Positions 22,496 to 29,915 of a stretch of DNA of 31,388 nt are shown here, in pieces. The notes below the pieces were generated by a model that worked only from the letters and a program-made list of their open reading frames with translations, ran no database searches and was not told where the DNA came from. The DNA comes from an uncultured Alistipes sp. (GTDB lineage: Bacteria > Bacteroidota > Bacteroidia > Bacteroidales > Rikenellaceae). Each line of letters opens with the position of its first letter. The stretch's first letter is position 1. The stretch lies in assembly GCA_900769745.1 (NCBI GenBank), contig CAAGHX010000060.1, forward strand, positions 1-31,388, in the 5' to 3' direction. A program made the translations under genes and the position numbers.

Positions 22496-24529
22496 CTACT
22501 CCTTGCAGCGCAATACCATTGCTGTGCGTGATGTGTTGTAAATCTTAATTCGTGGCTGGATGCTGCCATCCTCGCACTCCACGTTGAACGAGAAGTGCTC
22601 CTCGCCAACCTCCTGGCGTGCCAATCCGCCGAAACGCTCCTCGTCGGTTGAGAGCTCCAATACATATTTTCCTGCCTTGCGAACTGGTAATTCGTAGTCG
22701 GGTATCGAAGCCGATGTGTGCCAGTTGAAGATGAAGAGCAGGTCGCGATGCTCATAGACCATAGTCTTGTTCTGCTCGTCCATATGCAGGTTGTATGGGT
22801 AGCCGTCCGAGAGGATGGCGTTCTCCTTCACCAGCTTAATCATCTCCTCGTCGAAGTCGGCCAAGTAGCTGTATCTTAGCTCCTCGCTGTCGCGCAATGA
22901 CCACTGGCGGCGGGCGTGTGAATAAGACCAGTTGTTACCCTCGCGTGGGAAATCAATCCACTCTGGATGGCCAAATTCGTTACCCATAAAGTTGAGGTAG
23001 GCATCGCCACCCGTTGTGATGGTAATTAATCGTATCATCTTATGCAGAGCCAATCCTCTATCCACCACCATGCTCTCGCTCTTGCGGTCCATAGAGTCAT
23101 ACATCAGCTTGTCGAGTAGGCGGAAGGCAATTGTCTTGTCACCCACCAAAGCCTGGTCGTGCGACTCGGCATAAGCTACAGTCTTCACCTCAGGCAGACG
23201 GTTCGTGAGGATGCTCCACATCTCCCAAATGTTCCAATCCTCGTCGGGCGTATCCTTCAGCATCTTAATCCAGAAGTCGGGGATAGCCATACCCAGGCGG
23301 TAGTCAAATCCAACGCCACCATCATCAATTGGCAAGCAGATGCCTGGCATGCCACTCACATCCTCGGCAATGGTTATGGCCGATGGGTTGATTGAGTGAA
23401 TAAGCTTGTTGGCAAGCGTGAGGTATGTTATAGCGTCGAGATCAACACCCTCGTCGAAGAACTTCTCGCGAGAGTCGAAATCGATGTAGCCTCGGTGGTA
23501 GTAGAGCATCGAGGTTACGCCATCGAAACGATAGCCGTCGAAGTGGAACTCGTCGAGCCAATACTTCACGTTCGAGAGCAAGAAGTGCTCCACACCTCCC
23601 TTACCGTAGTCGAATATCATCGAATCCCAATACTGCTGATAGCCAGCTTCGCCAGCTTTTGAGTAGTGGTGGTCAGAGCCATCGAGGTCCAATATTCCCT
23701 CGTTGAGGTTCTTTACGTAGTGAGCGTGAACCAAGTCCATAATCACCGCTATACCCATCGAGTGAGCTGTGTCAATCAGGTGCTTCAACTCCTCGGGTGT
23801 GCCGAAGCGTGATGAGGGGGCAAAGAAGCTCGATACGTGGTAGCCAAACGATCCGTAGTAGGGGTGCTCGGCGATGGCCATAATCTGAATGGCGTTGTAG
23901 CCAGCCTGCTTGATGCGAGGCAGTACAAGCTCCGTAAACTCGTTATATGTACCCACGCCCTCCTTCTCTTGAGCCATACCGATATGGGTCTCATAAATCA
24001 GAAGGTCGCCAACACTCTTGGCGTCGAAATCCTGGTCGTGCCACTCAAAAGGCTGTGGAATCCAGAATTGAGCCGTGTAGTTCTTGCTCACCTCGTCCTG
24101 CACCACGCGAGTAGCATAGGCAGGTATGCGGTCGTTCCAGCCATTTTTGCCGTGAACGTGCAGCTTGTATAGCGAGCCGTGTGTCAGCAGATGGCCATAC
24201 ATAGCCTCTGGCAGGAATATGCTCCACACACCGTTGCGGTCCTTGTCAAGACGCAACTGAGTGCGTTGCCACGAGTTGAAATCACCAAATATAAATACAT
24301 CGTAAGCCTCTGGCAACCATTCGCGGAACCACCAGCCACTCAACGTGTCGTCATATTGCCAGCCATAGTAGCGGTAGCCGTTGGCATAATCGACTATTGT
24401 GCCAGCCTGCTCTGCGATGGCCTCCATTCTGTTCTGATACCTCTGATGTCTGTCGGCAATCTTGTCGGCAACAGGTTGTAACCATTCGTCTCTCTCGACT
24501 ATGGGTAATATTGCTGTTTTGCTCTCCAT
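22496..24529 (-). CDS. glgB: 1,4-alpha-glucan branching enzyme (eukaryote-like GH13 type)
   Basis: 677 residues from the ATG at 24529. The frame runs on to 24601 but crosses both divergent promoters, so that extension is not coding. An N-terminal CBM48-like domain (~55-145, GWWFREWLPEAYDVFIFGDFNSW region) precedes the GH13 barrel: YETHIGMAQ (179-187), DLVHAHYVKN (265-274), DGYRFDGVTSM with nucleophile D336, TIAEDVSGMPG with acid/base E389, and ESHDQA (455-460). EHPYYGSFGYHV and the overall layout match the eukaryotic-type branching enzymes common in Bacteroidota. It creates alpha-1,6 branches in glycogen. No other glycogen genes are in the window. Confidence 0.95.
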   Translation of the reverse strand: MESKTAILPIVERDEWLQPVADKIADRHQRYQNRMEAIAEQAGTIVDYANGYRYYGWQYDDTLSGWWFREWLPEAYDVFIFGDFNSWQRTQLRLDKDRNGVWSIFLPEAMYGHLLTHGSLYKLHVHGKNGWNDRIPAYATRVVQDEVSKNYTAQFWIPQPFEWHDQDFDAKSVGDLLIYETHIGMAQEKEGVGTYNEFTELVLPRIKQAGYNAIQIMAIAEHPYYGSFGYHVSSFFAPSSRFGTPEELKHLIDTAHSMGIAVIMDLVHAHYVKNLNEGILDLDGSDHHYSKAGEAGYQQYWDSMIFDYGKGGVEHFLLSNVKYWLDEFHFDGYRFDGVTSMLYYHRGYIDFDSREKFFDEGVDLDAITYLTLANKLIHSINPSAITIAEDVSGMPGICLPIDDGGVGFDYRLGMAIPDFWIKMLKDTPDEDWNIWEMWSILTNRLPEVKTVAYAESHDQALVGDKTIAFRLLDKLMYDSMDRKSESMVVDRGLALHKMIRLITITTGGDAYLNFMGNEFGHPEWIDFPREGNNWSYSHARRQWSLRDSEELRYSYLADFDEEMIKLVKENAILSDGYPYNLHMDEQNKTMVYEHRDLLFIFNWHTSASIPDYELPVRKAGKYVLELSTDEERFGGLARQEVGEEHFSFNVECEDGSIQPRIKIYNTSRTAMVLRCKE

Positions 24530-24556
24530 AATAGCGGTTTTCAACGTGTTTATACA

Positions 24557-24564
24557 CAAATATA
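24557..24564 (-). promoter_or_regulatory. -7 box TATATTTG for glgB
   Basis: Minus-strand TATATTTG, leader of about 22 nt to the ATG at 24529. It also argues against the upstream start at 24601. Confidence 0.62.
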
Positions 24565-24577
24565 CAATATTTTTTTC

Positions 24578-24585
24578 TATATTTG
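24578..24585 (+). promoter_or_regulatory. -7 box TATATTTG for the POT permease
   Basis: Plus-strand TATATTTG identical to the opposing glgB box 13 nt away; leader of about 45 nt to the ATG at 24637. Confidence 0.62.
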
Positions 24586-24636
24586 CCCAGATAAAGCACA
24601 TTTGCTTACATATTAACCATTAAATATCTTAAATTT

Positions 24637-26160
24637 ATGTTCAAAGGACAACCAAAGGGTCTATACGCCCTTGCCCTTGCTAACACAGGTGAGCGTTTTG
24701 GCTACTACACAATGTTGGCAGTTTTCGCATTGTTCTTGCGCGCTAACTTCGGTTTGGATGCTGGTGTAGCAGGAGCTATCTACTCAACCTTCCTCGGTTT
24801 GGTATATTTTATGCCTCTGATTGGTGGTATCATGGCCGACAAGTTCGGTTTTGGTAAGATGGTAACAATCGGTATCTCTGTAATGTTTGTAGGTTACCTG
24901 TTGCTCTCTATTCCACTCGGTGGTGACACATTGGCTATGGTCGCTATGCTTGGCGCGTTGCTTTTCATCAGTATCGGTACTGGTTTGTTCAAGGGTAACT
25001 TGCAGGTAATGGTAGGTAACCTCTACGACGATCCTAAGTATGCTGACAAGCGTGACTCTGCATTCTCAATCTTCTACATGGCTATCAACATCGGTGCTTT
25101 GTTTGCTCCAACTGCAGCCGTTAAGATTAAGGATTGGGCAGAGAACTCACTCGGTTTCTCTGGCAACGATGCTTACCACTTCTCATTCGCTGTGGCTTGT
25201 GTTGCATTGATCGCTTCAATCGCTATCTACTACATCTTCCGTCCTACTTTCCGTCACGTTGAGGGTGGTGAGCGCAAGAAGGGTGATGCAGCTGTTGTTG
25301 AGGATACACTCACTCCAGAGCAGACTAAGGCTCGTATGACAGCTTTGTTCCTCGTATTTGCCGTTGTAATCTTCTTCTGGATGGCATTCCACCAGAATGG
25401 TTTGGCTCTTACTTACTTTGCTGATGAGTTCACAGCTAAGACTTCTGAGGGCTTGCAGAGCATGGCATTCAACGTATGGAACCTCGTATTGATTATCGTT
25501 GCAGTTTATGCTGGTTTCTCTTTCGTACAGAGCGACAAGAACGACATTAAGACTAAGGGTATCTCTGGCGCTATCGTAGCTGGTGTTATCGCTATCTTGG
25601 TTTACAAGTACCTCCACGTTGAGGGTTCTGTAGCAGTTAGCGCACCAATCTTCCAGCAGTTCAACCCATTCTATGTTGTAGCTTTGACTCCAGTTTCATT
25701 GGCTATCTTTGGCGCATTGGCAGCTAAGGGTAAGGAGCCTTCAGCGCCACGTAAGATAGCTTACGGTATGTTGGTAGCTGCTGCTGGTTTCGCTGTAATG
25801 GCTGTAGGTTCTATGGGTCTTTTGACTCCTAACGAGCAGGCTGCTGCTGGCGACGCTGGTACATTCGTATCTGCAAACTGGTTGATTTCAACTTACCTCG
25901 TACTTACTTTCGCTGAGTTGTTGCTCTCACCAATGGGTATCTCATTCGTATCGAAGGTAGCTCCTCCAAAGTACAAGGGTATGATGATGGGTTGCTGGTT
26001 CGTGGCAACTGCTATCGGTAACATGCTTGTAGCTGTTGGTGGCTTCCTTTGGGGTGGTCTTCCATTGTGGATCGTATGGTCAGTATTTATTGCACTCTGC
26101 TTGATCTCTGCACTCTTTATGTTTGCTATGATGAAGCGTTTGGAGAGCGCGACAAAATAG
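24637..26160 (+). CDS. POT/PTR-family peptide:H+ symporter
   Basis: 507 residues, 12-14 membrane helices of the major facilitator fold. The first helix carries the proton-coupling motif NTGERFGYY (E19, R20, F21, Y23, Y24). LFKGNLQVMVGNLY (117-130) holds the conserved lysine K119, and FSIFYMAINIGA (143-154) is the PTR2 signature. It imports di- and tripeptides with protons. Codon use is strongly biased to GGT, GCT and CGT, as in the carboxyltransferase gene, suggesting high expression. It has its own promoter and terminator. With the OPT carrier and peptidase T it makes three peptide-use genes in the window. Confidence 0.95.
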   Translation: MFKGQPKGLYALALANTGERFGYYTMLAVFALFLRANFGLDAGVAGAIYSTFLGLVYFMPLIGGIMADKFGFGKMVTIGISVMFVGYLLLSIPLGGDTLAMVAMLGALLFISIGTGLFKGNLQVMVGNLYDDPKYADKRDSAFSIFYMAINIGALFAPTAAVKIKDWAENSLGFSGNDAYHFSFAVACVALIASIAIYYIFRPTFRHVEGGERKKGDAAVVEDTLTPEQTKARMTALFLVFAVVIFFWMAFHQNGLALTYFADEFTAKTSEGLQSMAFNVWNLVLIIVAVYAGFSFVQSDKNDIKTKGISGAIVAGVIAILVYKYLHVEGSVAVSAPIFQQFNPFYVVALTPVSLAIFGALAAKGKEPSAPRKIAYGMLVAAAGFAVMAVGSMGLLTPNEQAAAGDAGTFVSANWLISTYLVLTFAELLLSPMGISFVSKVAPPKYKGMMMGCWFVATAIGNMLVAVGGFLWGGLPLWIVWSVFIALCLISALFMFAMMKRLESATK

Positions 26161-26182
26161 TCAACCTACCAGTAAATAAACT

Positions 26183-26220
26183 AACCCCCGAAGTTGTAAT
26201 CAACTCGGGGGTTTTCTTTT
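26183..26220 (+). terminator. Terminator shared by the convergent POT and DUF5009 genes
   Basis: AACCCCCGAAGTTG with CAACTCGGGGGTT (one bulged A), loop TAAT, then TTTTCTTTT on plus. On minus it is 32 nt past the DUF5009 stop, but lacks a good T-run there. Confidence 0.88.
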
Positions 26221-26251
26221 GACATCACTGCCGCTACTTGTGTGACTTATA

Positions 26252-27373
26252 TTACGCCTTCAAGAATATCTTCTTGCGGTACATTGCGTAAAGAATAAGG
26301 TATATTATGACGATTTGCGATAGGGTAATCAGCACGTTGTACCAGTCGCCCATATACTGCTCCAGTCCAAAGAAAAGCGACTTCGCTACGCCTCTGAAAT
26401 TCACAATTTGAGTGAGCATATATGCAGCTATCGAGTTCATGCCATACACCTTGAGCCAAGTGATGTTTTTGCGGTAGCCTTTGTAGTCAACAAAGTAATA
26501 GGCTACGCCCAAAAGAATGAACGACACACCTGCTGCAAACAACGCCATAGATGAGGTCCATATAGTCTTGATTATAGGCATCCAGATGCTCCAAATAAGC
26601 GACACTGCCACCATCACTGCGCCACCTGCAAATAACCACAATAGCTTGCGTTTCTCGGCCATCTGGCTCTTTGTTATAGTACCGGCGAACATTCCGCAGA
26701 GTCCTGTTACGGCGAAGGTCAGCGAGCTGAGAATCCACGTGTAGCGATACCATTCGTTAAATACCACAACTCCATTCTCCACCCCTGCGTGGTCACGATA
26801 GCGACCCAATACAGCACGGTCAATCCACTCGGCAAGGTTCCCGTCGGGAGTGTAATTTCCACCTCCGTAGCCATCAACCGATATAAACTCCATCGCAGCC
26901 CAATATGCCAACAAGAGCAATACTGCCGCTATTATCTGTGTGCGCAACTTTGTGAATAGAAACATCACGGCTGCTGCGGCATAACCAACGGCAATGGCTT
27001 GAAGAGTATTTGTATATAGGTATATTCGATTTGGGTCGAGCGCCAGCAGATTTCCCTGGCACATCATTCCGAAAATCCATAGCACAATCACACGACGTGC
27101 GATGCGCCACAGAGCCAATTTCTTGTTGCCCTCGCGACGGTAGCACTCCATAGCAAATGGGATTGTTGCGCCAGCCATAAACATAAAGAGTGGCATAATC
27201 ATATCCCAGGGCGAGAAGCCCTCCCATTTGACGTGGTGGAATATCCACATGCCTTTGTTGAGCCACTCGGCATCGGCCGCCGAAGCAATGCGACCCATAA
27301 TAGGGCCTAAGGCTACGAGGAAAAAGAGGTCGGCACCACGTAGAATATCCAACGATTCCAAACGTTTCTTCAT
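26252..27373 (-). CDS. DUF5009 / HGSNAT-like membrane acyltransferase
   Basis: 373 residues with about ten membrane helices. The N-terminus ESLDILRGADLFFLV followed by FHHVKWEGFSPWDMIMPLF, split here as FHHVKWEGF and PWDMIMPLFMFMAG, is characteristic of the DUF5009 / heparan-alpha-glucosaminide N-acetyltransferase-like family. The His pair is a candidate acetyl carrier by analogy with HGSNAT. Such proteins are thought to acetylate amino sugars across the inner membrane; the substrate here is unknown. It starts 25 nt after the SDR stop and is the last gene of the rnhA run. Confidence 0.85.
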   Translation of the reverse strand: MKKRLESLDILRGADLFFLVALGPIMGRIASAADAEWLNKGMWIFHHVKWEGFSPWDMIMPLFMFMAGATIPFAMECYRREGNKKLALWRIARRVIVLWIFGMMCQGNLLALDPNRIYLYTNTLQAIAVGYAAAAVMFLFTKLRTQIIAAVLLLLAYWAAMEFISVDGYGGGNYTPDGNLAEWIDRAVLGRYRDHAGVENGVVVFNEWYRYTWILSSLTFAVTGLCGMFAGTITKSQMAEKRKLLWLFAGGAVMVAVSLIWSIWMPIIKTIWTSSMALFAAGVSFILLGVAYYFVDYKGYRKNITWLKVYGMNSIAAYMLTQIVNFRGVAKSLFFGLEQYMGDWYNVLITLSQIVIIYLILYAMYRKKIFLKA

Positions 27374-27398
27374 AGCTTATAGTATTTTTAGGTTACTC

Positions 27399-28217
27399 CT
27401 ATTTGAAAGGTGAGTCTGGCTCTTTGGCCATCACCCAGTAGAAGAGCTTATCGACCAGCGCCGGTGCAAACTTCTTTACAAAGTGTGTGGCACGACCCTC
27501 GGCCTCCATCAGGCACAAGCGCTTGCGGCGTGCAATGCCTTTGGCCACAAAGTGAGCCACCTGCTCTCCAGTCATCATCTTGCCCTCCTCGCGAGGTGTA
27601 GAGCCTTGTTGCGAGCCATCGGCTGTAAGGGCCGAGAAACGCACGTTAGTTGCTGTGAATCCTGGGCAAGCCACCATAACGTGCAAACCCTTCTTCAAGT
27701 TCTCAACGCGGATAGTCTCCAAGAAGCCTGTCATTGCATACTTCGATGCCGAGTAACCTGTGCGGCCTGGCAAGCCGTGAATACCCGCCACCGATGAGAT
27801 TCCCACCAACGAACCCTTCGATTTCTGAAGGTAGGGCAGCGCGAACTTGGTGCAATATACCGTTCCCCAGAAGTTCACGTCCATCAATCGGTGCAGTACG
27901 CTCAAATCCAAGTCGTCGAACAAAGCTCGCATCGAAATTCCTGCGTTGCAAATCAATACATCAATTCCGCCAAAGCTATCAACGGCAGTCTCTATCAGTC
28001 GCTCGCAATCCTCCACCTTCGTAACGTCGGTTTCGCACCACACAGCCGTGCCACCCTTGGCTATAATGTCGTTGCTTAGCGCCTCGAGCTTATCGCCCTG
28101 GCGAGCTCCAAGTACGACCTTTGCACCCATTGCAGCATACTCTATGGCCATAGCCTTTCCGATGCCCGATGAAGCACCCGTAATGACGACTACCTTGCCA
28201 TTAAGCTTGTTCCTCAT
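27399..28217 (-). CDS. Short-chain dehydrogenase/reductase (SDR)
   Basis: 272 residues, classical SDR. It has the cofactor loop TGASSGIG (13-20), ARQ after the second strand (R39 suggests NADP(H) preference, an inference), CNAG (90-93), N115 and the catalytic S142-Y155-K159 (GYSASK). ACPGFTATNV is the usual Pro-Gly loop. A ~30-residue tail after the Rossmann core may contact membrane or partner. The substrate is unknown. It starts 15 nt after the metallo-hydrolase stop and lies 25 nt before the DUF5009 gene. Confidence 0.93.
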   Translation of the reverse strand: MRNKLNGKVVVITGASSGIGKAMAIEYAAMGAKVVLGARQGDKLEALSNDIIAKGGTAVWCETDVTKVEDCERLIETAVDSFGGIDVLICNAGISMRALFDDLDLSVLHRLMDVNFWGTVYCTKFALPYLQKSKGSLVGISSVAGIHGLPGRTGYSASKYAMTGFLETIRVENLKKGLHVMVACPGFTATNVRFSALTADGSQQGSTPREEGKMMTGEQVAHFVAKGIARRKRLCLMEAEGRATHFVKKFAPALVDKLFYWVMAKEPDSPFK

Positions 28218-28232
28218 ATCTTTGTTGTTTTT

Positions 28233-29015
28233 CTATTTAATCTCTATTGTTAGCCCATCATATGCCAGAGCTACACCATTTGGTAATTCCGAATTTGTCT
28301 TGGCGTAGAGCCCAATTTCGTGCGACATATGCGTGAGATAGGCTTGTTGTGGTGCCACCTGCTCGATTATAGCCATTGCCTCCTCTACATTGAAGTGCGA
28401 GTAGTGTGTGGCAAATCTTAGAGCATTTACAACGAGCGTATCTACACCTCGTAACTTCTCAATCTCGCCATCGCAAAGTTGCTTGAAATCGGTCATATAT
28501 ACCAAATTGCCTATGCGGTAGCCCGTAACGTCAAATCTCTCGGAGTGCTTGCCACGAATCGGGATAATCTTGTGGCCCTTCACCTCAAATGGCTCCGATG
28601 GATCAATCTCGTGGAGTCGCATCTCAGGCACGCCTCTATATTTGTTCTCGGCAAAGGCATAGTCGAAATCTTTCTTTACGCACTCGGCGGTACGGTGTGT
28701 AGCGTAGATATCCACAACGTGAATAGCTGCCGGATAATCGACAAAATTGAATGCTCTCACGTCGTCCAAGCCGCCTGTGTGGTCTTTGTGTTCGTGTGTG
28801 AGCAGTATGGCGTCAATGTGTCTTACTCCTGTGCGTAGCATCTGCTGGCGGAAGTCGGGGCCGGCATCTATCACTATGCGGCAATCCTCACACTCCACCA
28901 TAGCCGATGTGCGCAGACGCTTGTCGTGCCAATCCTCTGATTGACACACCTCGCATCGGCATCCTATAACTGGCACACCTTGCGATGTTCCCGTACCTAA
29001 GAATGTGAGTTTCAT
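28233..29015 (-). CDS. MBL-fold metallo-hydrolase (PhnP-like)
   Basis: 260 residues. The start MKLTFLGTGTSQGVPVIGC with C19, C21 and C24 (GCRCEVC) resembles the structural-zinc loop of PhnP-type cyclic phosphodiesterases. The metal site is THEHKDH (H74, H76, D78, H79), followed by MTDFKQL, which supplies the bridging Asp, and HYSHF/THMSH histidines near the C-terminus. It probably hydrolyses a phosphodiester in the cytoplasm. No phosphonate (phn) genes are nearby, so a general housekeeping role is as likely. It starts 2 nt after the mmcQ-like stop. Confidence 0.9.
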   Translation of the reverse strand: MKLTFLGTGTSQGVPVIGCRCEVCQSEDWHDKRLRTSAMVECEDCRIVIDAGPDFRQQMLRTGVRHIDAILLTHEHKDHTGGLDDVRAFNFVDYPAAIHVVDIYATHRTAECVKKDFDYAFAENKYRGVPEMRLHEIDPSEPFEVKGHKIIPIRGKHSERFDVTGYRIGNLVYMTDFKQLCDGEIEKLRGVDTLVVNALRFATHYSHFNVEEAMAIIEQVAPQQAYLTHMSHEIGLYAKTNSELPNGVALAYDGLTIEIK

Positions 29016-29017
29016 GC

Positions 29018-29368
29018 CTATTCCAAGTTTAATTCTGTACGCAGCTTGCGCGATAGTTTTTTTATCACTTCCGAGTAGGAGTGGTCTATCAGATGTTTTA
29101 TCAAATCGTCATCGAGAGCAGGTATGAGGTGCTGATTCCAATACTTTTTGTTGAAGTGCCATGCTGGCTCGATTGCCGAGTAGCGGTCACGCAACTCAAC
29201 AGCATAATCGGCATCGCACTTCAGGGTCAGCATATCGCTTCGCTCAAGCGGCAGGCAGGCGAACATCTTTCCCGCAACCTTAAAGACCAGTGTTGTCTCA
29301 TCGAAGGGGAACTCCTCGGTGGCTAGCGGCTTATGTAGGCAATACTCTCTTATGTTCTCAATATCCAT
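29018..29368 (-). CDS. MmcQ/YjbR family DNA-binding-fold protein
   Basis: 116 residues. The sequence has the family landmarks: an N-terminal helix and EEFPFDETTLVFKVAGKMFACL (in part: FPFDETTLVFKV), then LTLKCD, WHFNKKYWNQHLI and a C-terminal helix with SYSEVIKKLSRKLR. This small fold (CyaY-like) is widespread and of unclear function; DNA binding has been proposed. It is packed 2 nt from rnhA on one side and 2 nt from the MBL gene on the other. Confidence 0.9.
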   Translation of the reverse strand: MDIENIREYCLHKPLATEEFPFDETTLVFKVAGKMFACLPLERSDMLTLKCDADYAVELRDRYSAIEPAWHFNKKYWNQHLIPALDDDLIKHLIDHSYSEVIKKLSRKLRTELNLE

Positions 29369-29370
29369 CT

Positions 29371-29826
29371 CTACTCAGGTCTATATCCAACGTCCTCCAA
29401 CAATCGTCCGCTGTTTGCGGCTGCTACAGCCAGCTCGTCACAGCGGTTGTTCTCGACTGTTGAGGCGTGGCCCTTTACCCATACAAATCTCACGTTGTGG
29501 CGACGATAAACCCTGAGGAATCGTCCCCATAGGTCGGGATTCTTCTTGCCCGAAAAACCCTTTCGCTCCCAACCGAACACCCAGCGCTGATTTACCGCAT
29601 CGACTACGTATTTCGAATCGGAGTAGAGCGTAACATTGGTGCCATCGAACTTCAATGCTTCCAATGCCACACACACGGCCATTAGCTCCATGCGGTTGTT
29701 TGTTGTGAGTCTGTATCCCTCCGATAGCTCTTTGCGGTGTGGCCCCGAAAGCAGTACCACGCCATAACCTCCTCGCCCAGGGTTGCCCTGAGCTGCGCCA
29801 TCGGTGTATATAGTTACATCTGCCAT
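29371..29826 (-). CDS. rnhA: Ribonuclease HI
   Basis: 151 residues, the size of the single-domain bacterial enzyme. It cuts the RNA strand of RNA-DNA hybrids (R-loops, Okazaki primers). The metal-binding tetrad is intact: D9 in YTDGAAQGNPG, E47 in NNRMELMA, D70 in YSDSKYVV and D130 in NNRCDELA; H120 in VKGHAS is the usual assisting His. The basic handle region (RWVFGWERKGFSGKKNPDLW region, ~81-100) is present. It heads the run rnhA-mmcQ-MBL-SDR-DUF5009. Confidence 0.96.
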   Translation of the reverse strand: MADVTIYTDGAAQGNPGRGGYGVVLLSGPHRKELSEGYRLTTNNRMELMAVCVALEALKFDGTNVTLYSDSKYVVDAVNQRWVFGWERKGFSGKKNPDLWGRFLRVYRRHNVRFVWVKGHASTVENNRCDELAVAAANSGRLLEDVGYRPE

Positions 29827-29847
29827 GATTTGGTTGATGTTTATTAC

Positions 29848-29885
29848 TTTTCGAGGGTGTCAAGATTAATCGACACCCTCGAAAA
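29848..29885. repeat. Perfect inverted repeat between valS and rnhA
   Basis: TTTTCGAGGGTGTC (29848-29861) is perfectly complementary to GACACCCTCGAAAA (29872-29885), with a 10-nt loop containing the palindrome GATTAATC. There is no T-run after the stem in either direction: the T and A runs are part of the stem itself. It may end or stabilise the valS message 3' end (possibly with Rho or as a processing site) but is not a standard intrinsic terminator. Confidence 0.7.
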
Positions 29886-29915
29886 AGTGAATCTGCTTAT
29901 TCTTCAGTAAAACTC

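Noticed and set aside
24530..24601. 24-residue N-terminal extension of glgB
   Set aside because: It overlaps both divergent TATATTTG promoters; the ATG at 24529 is the better start.
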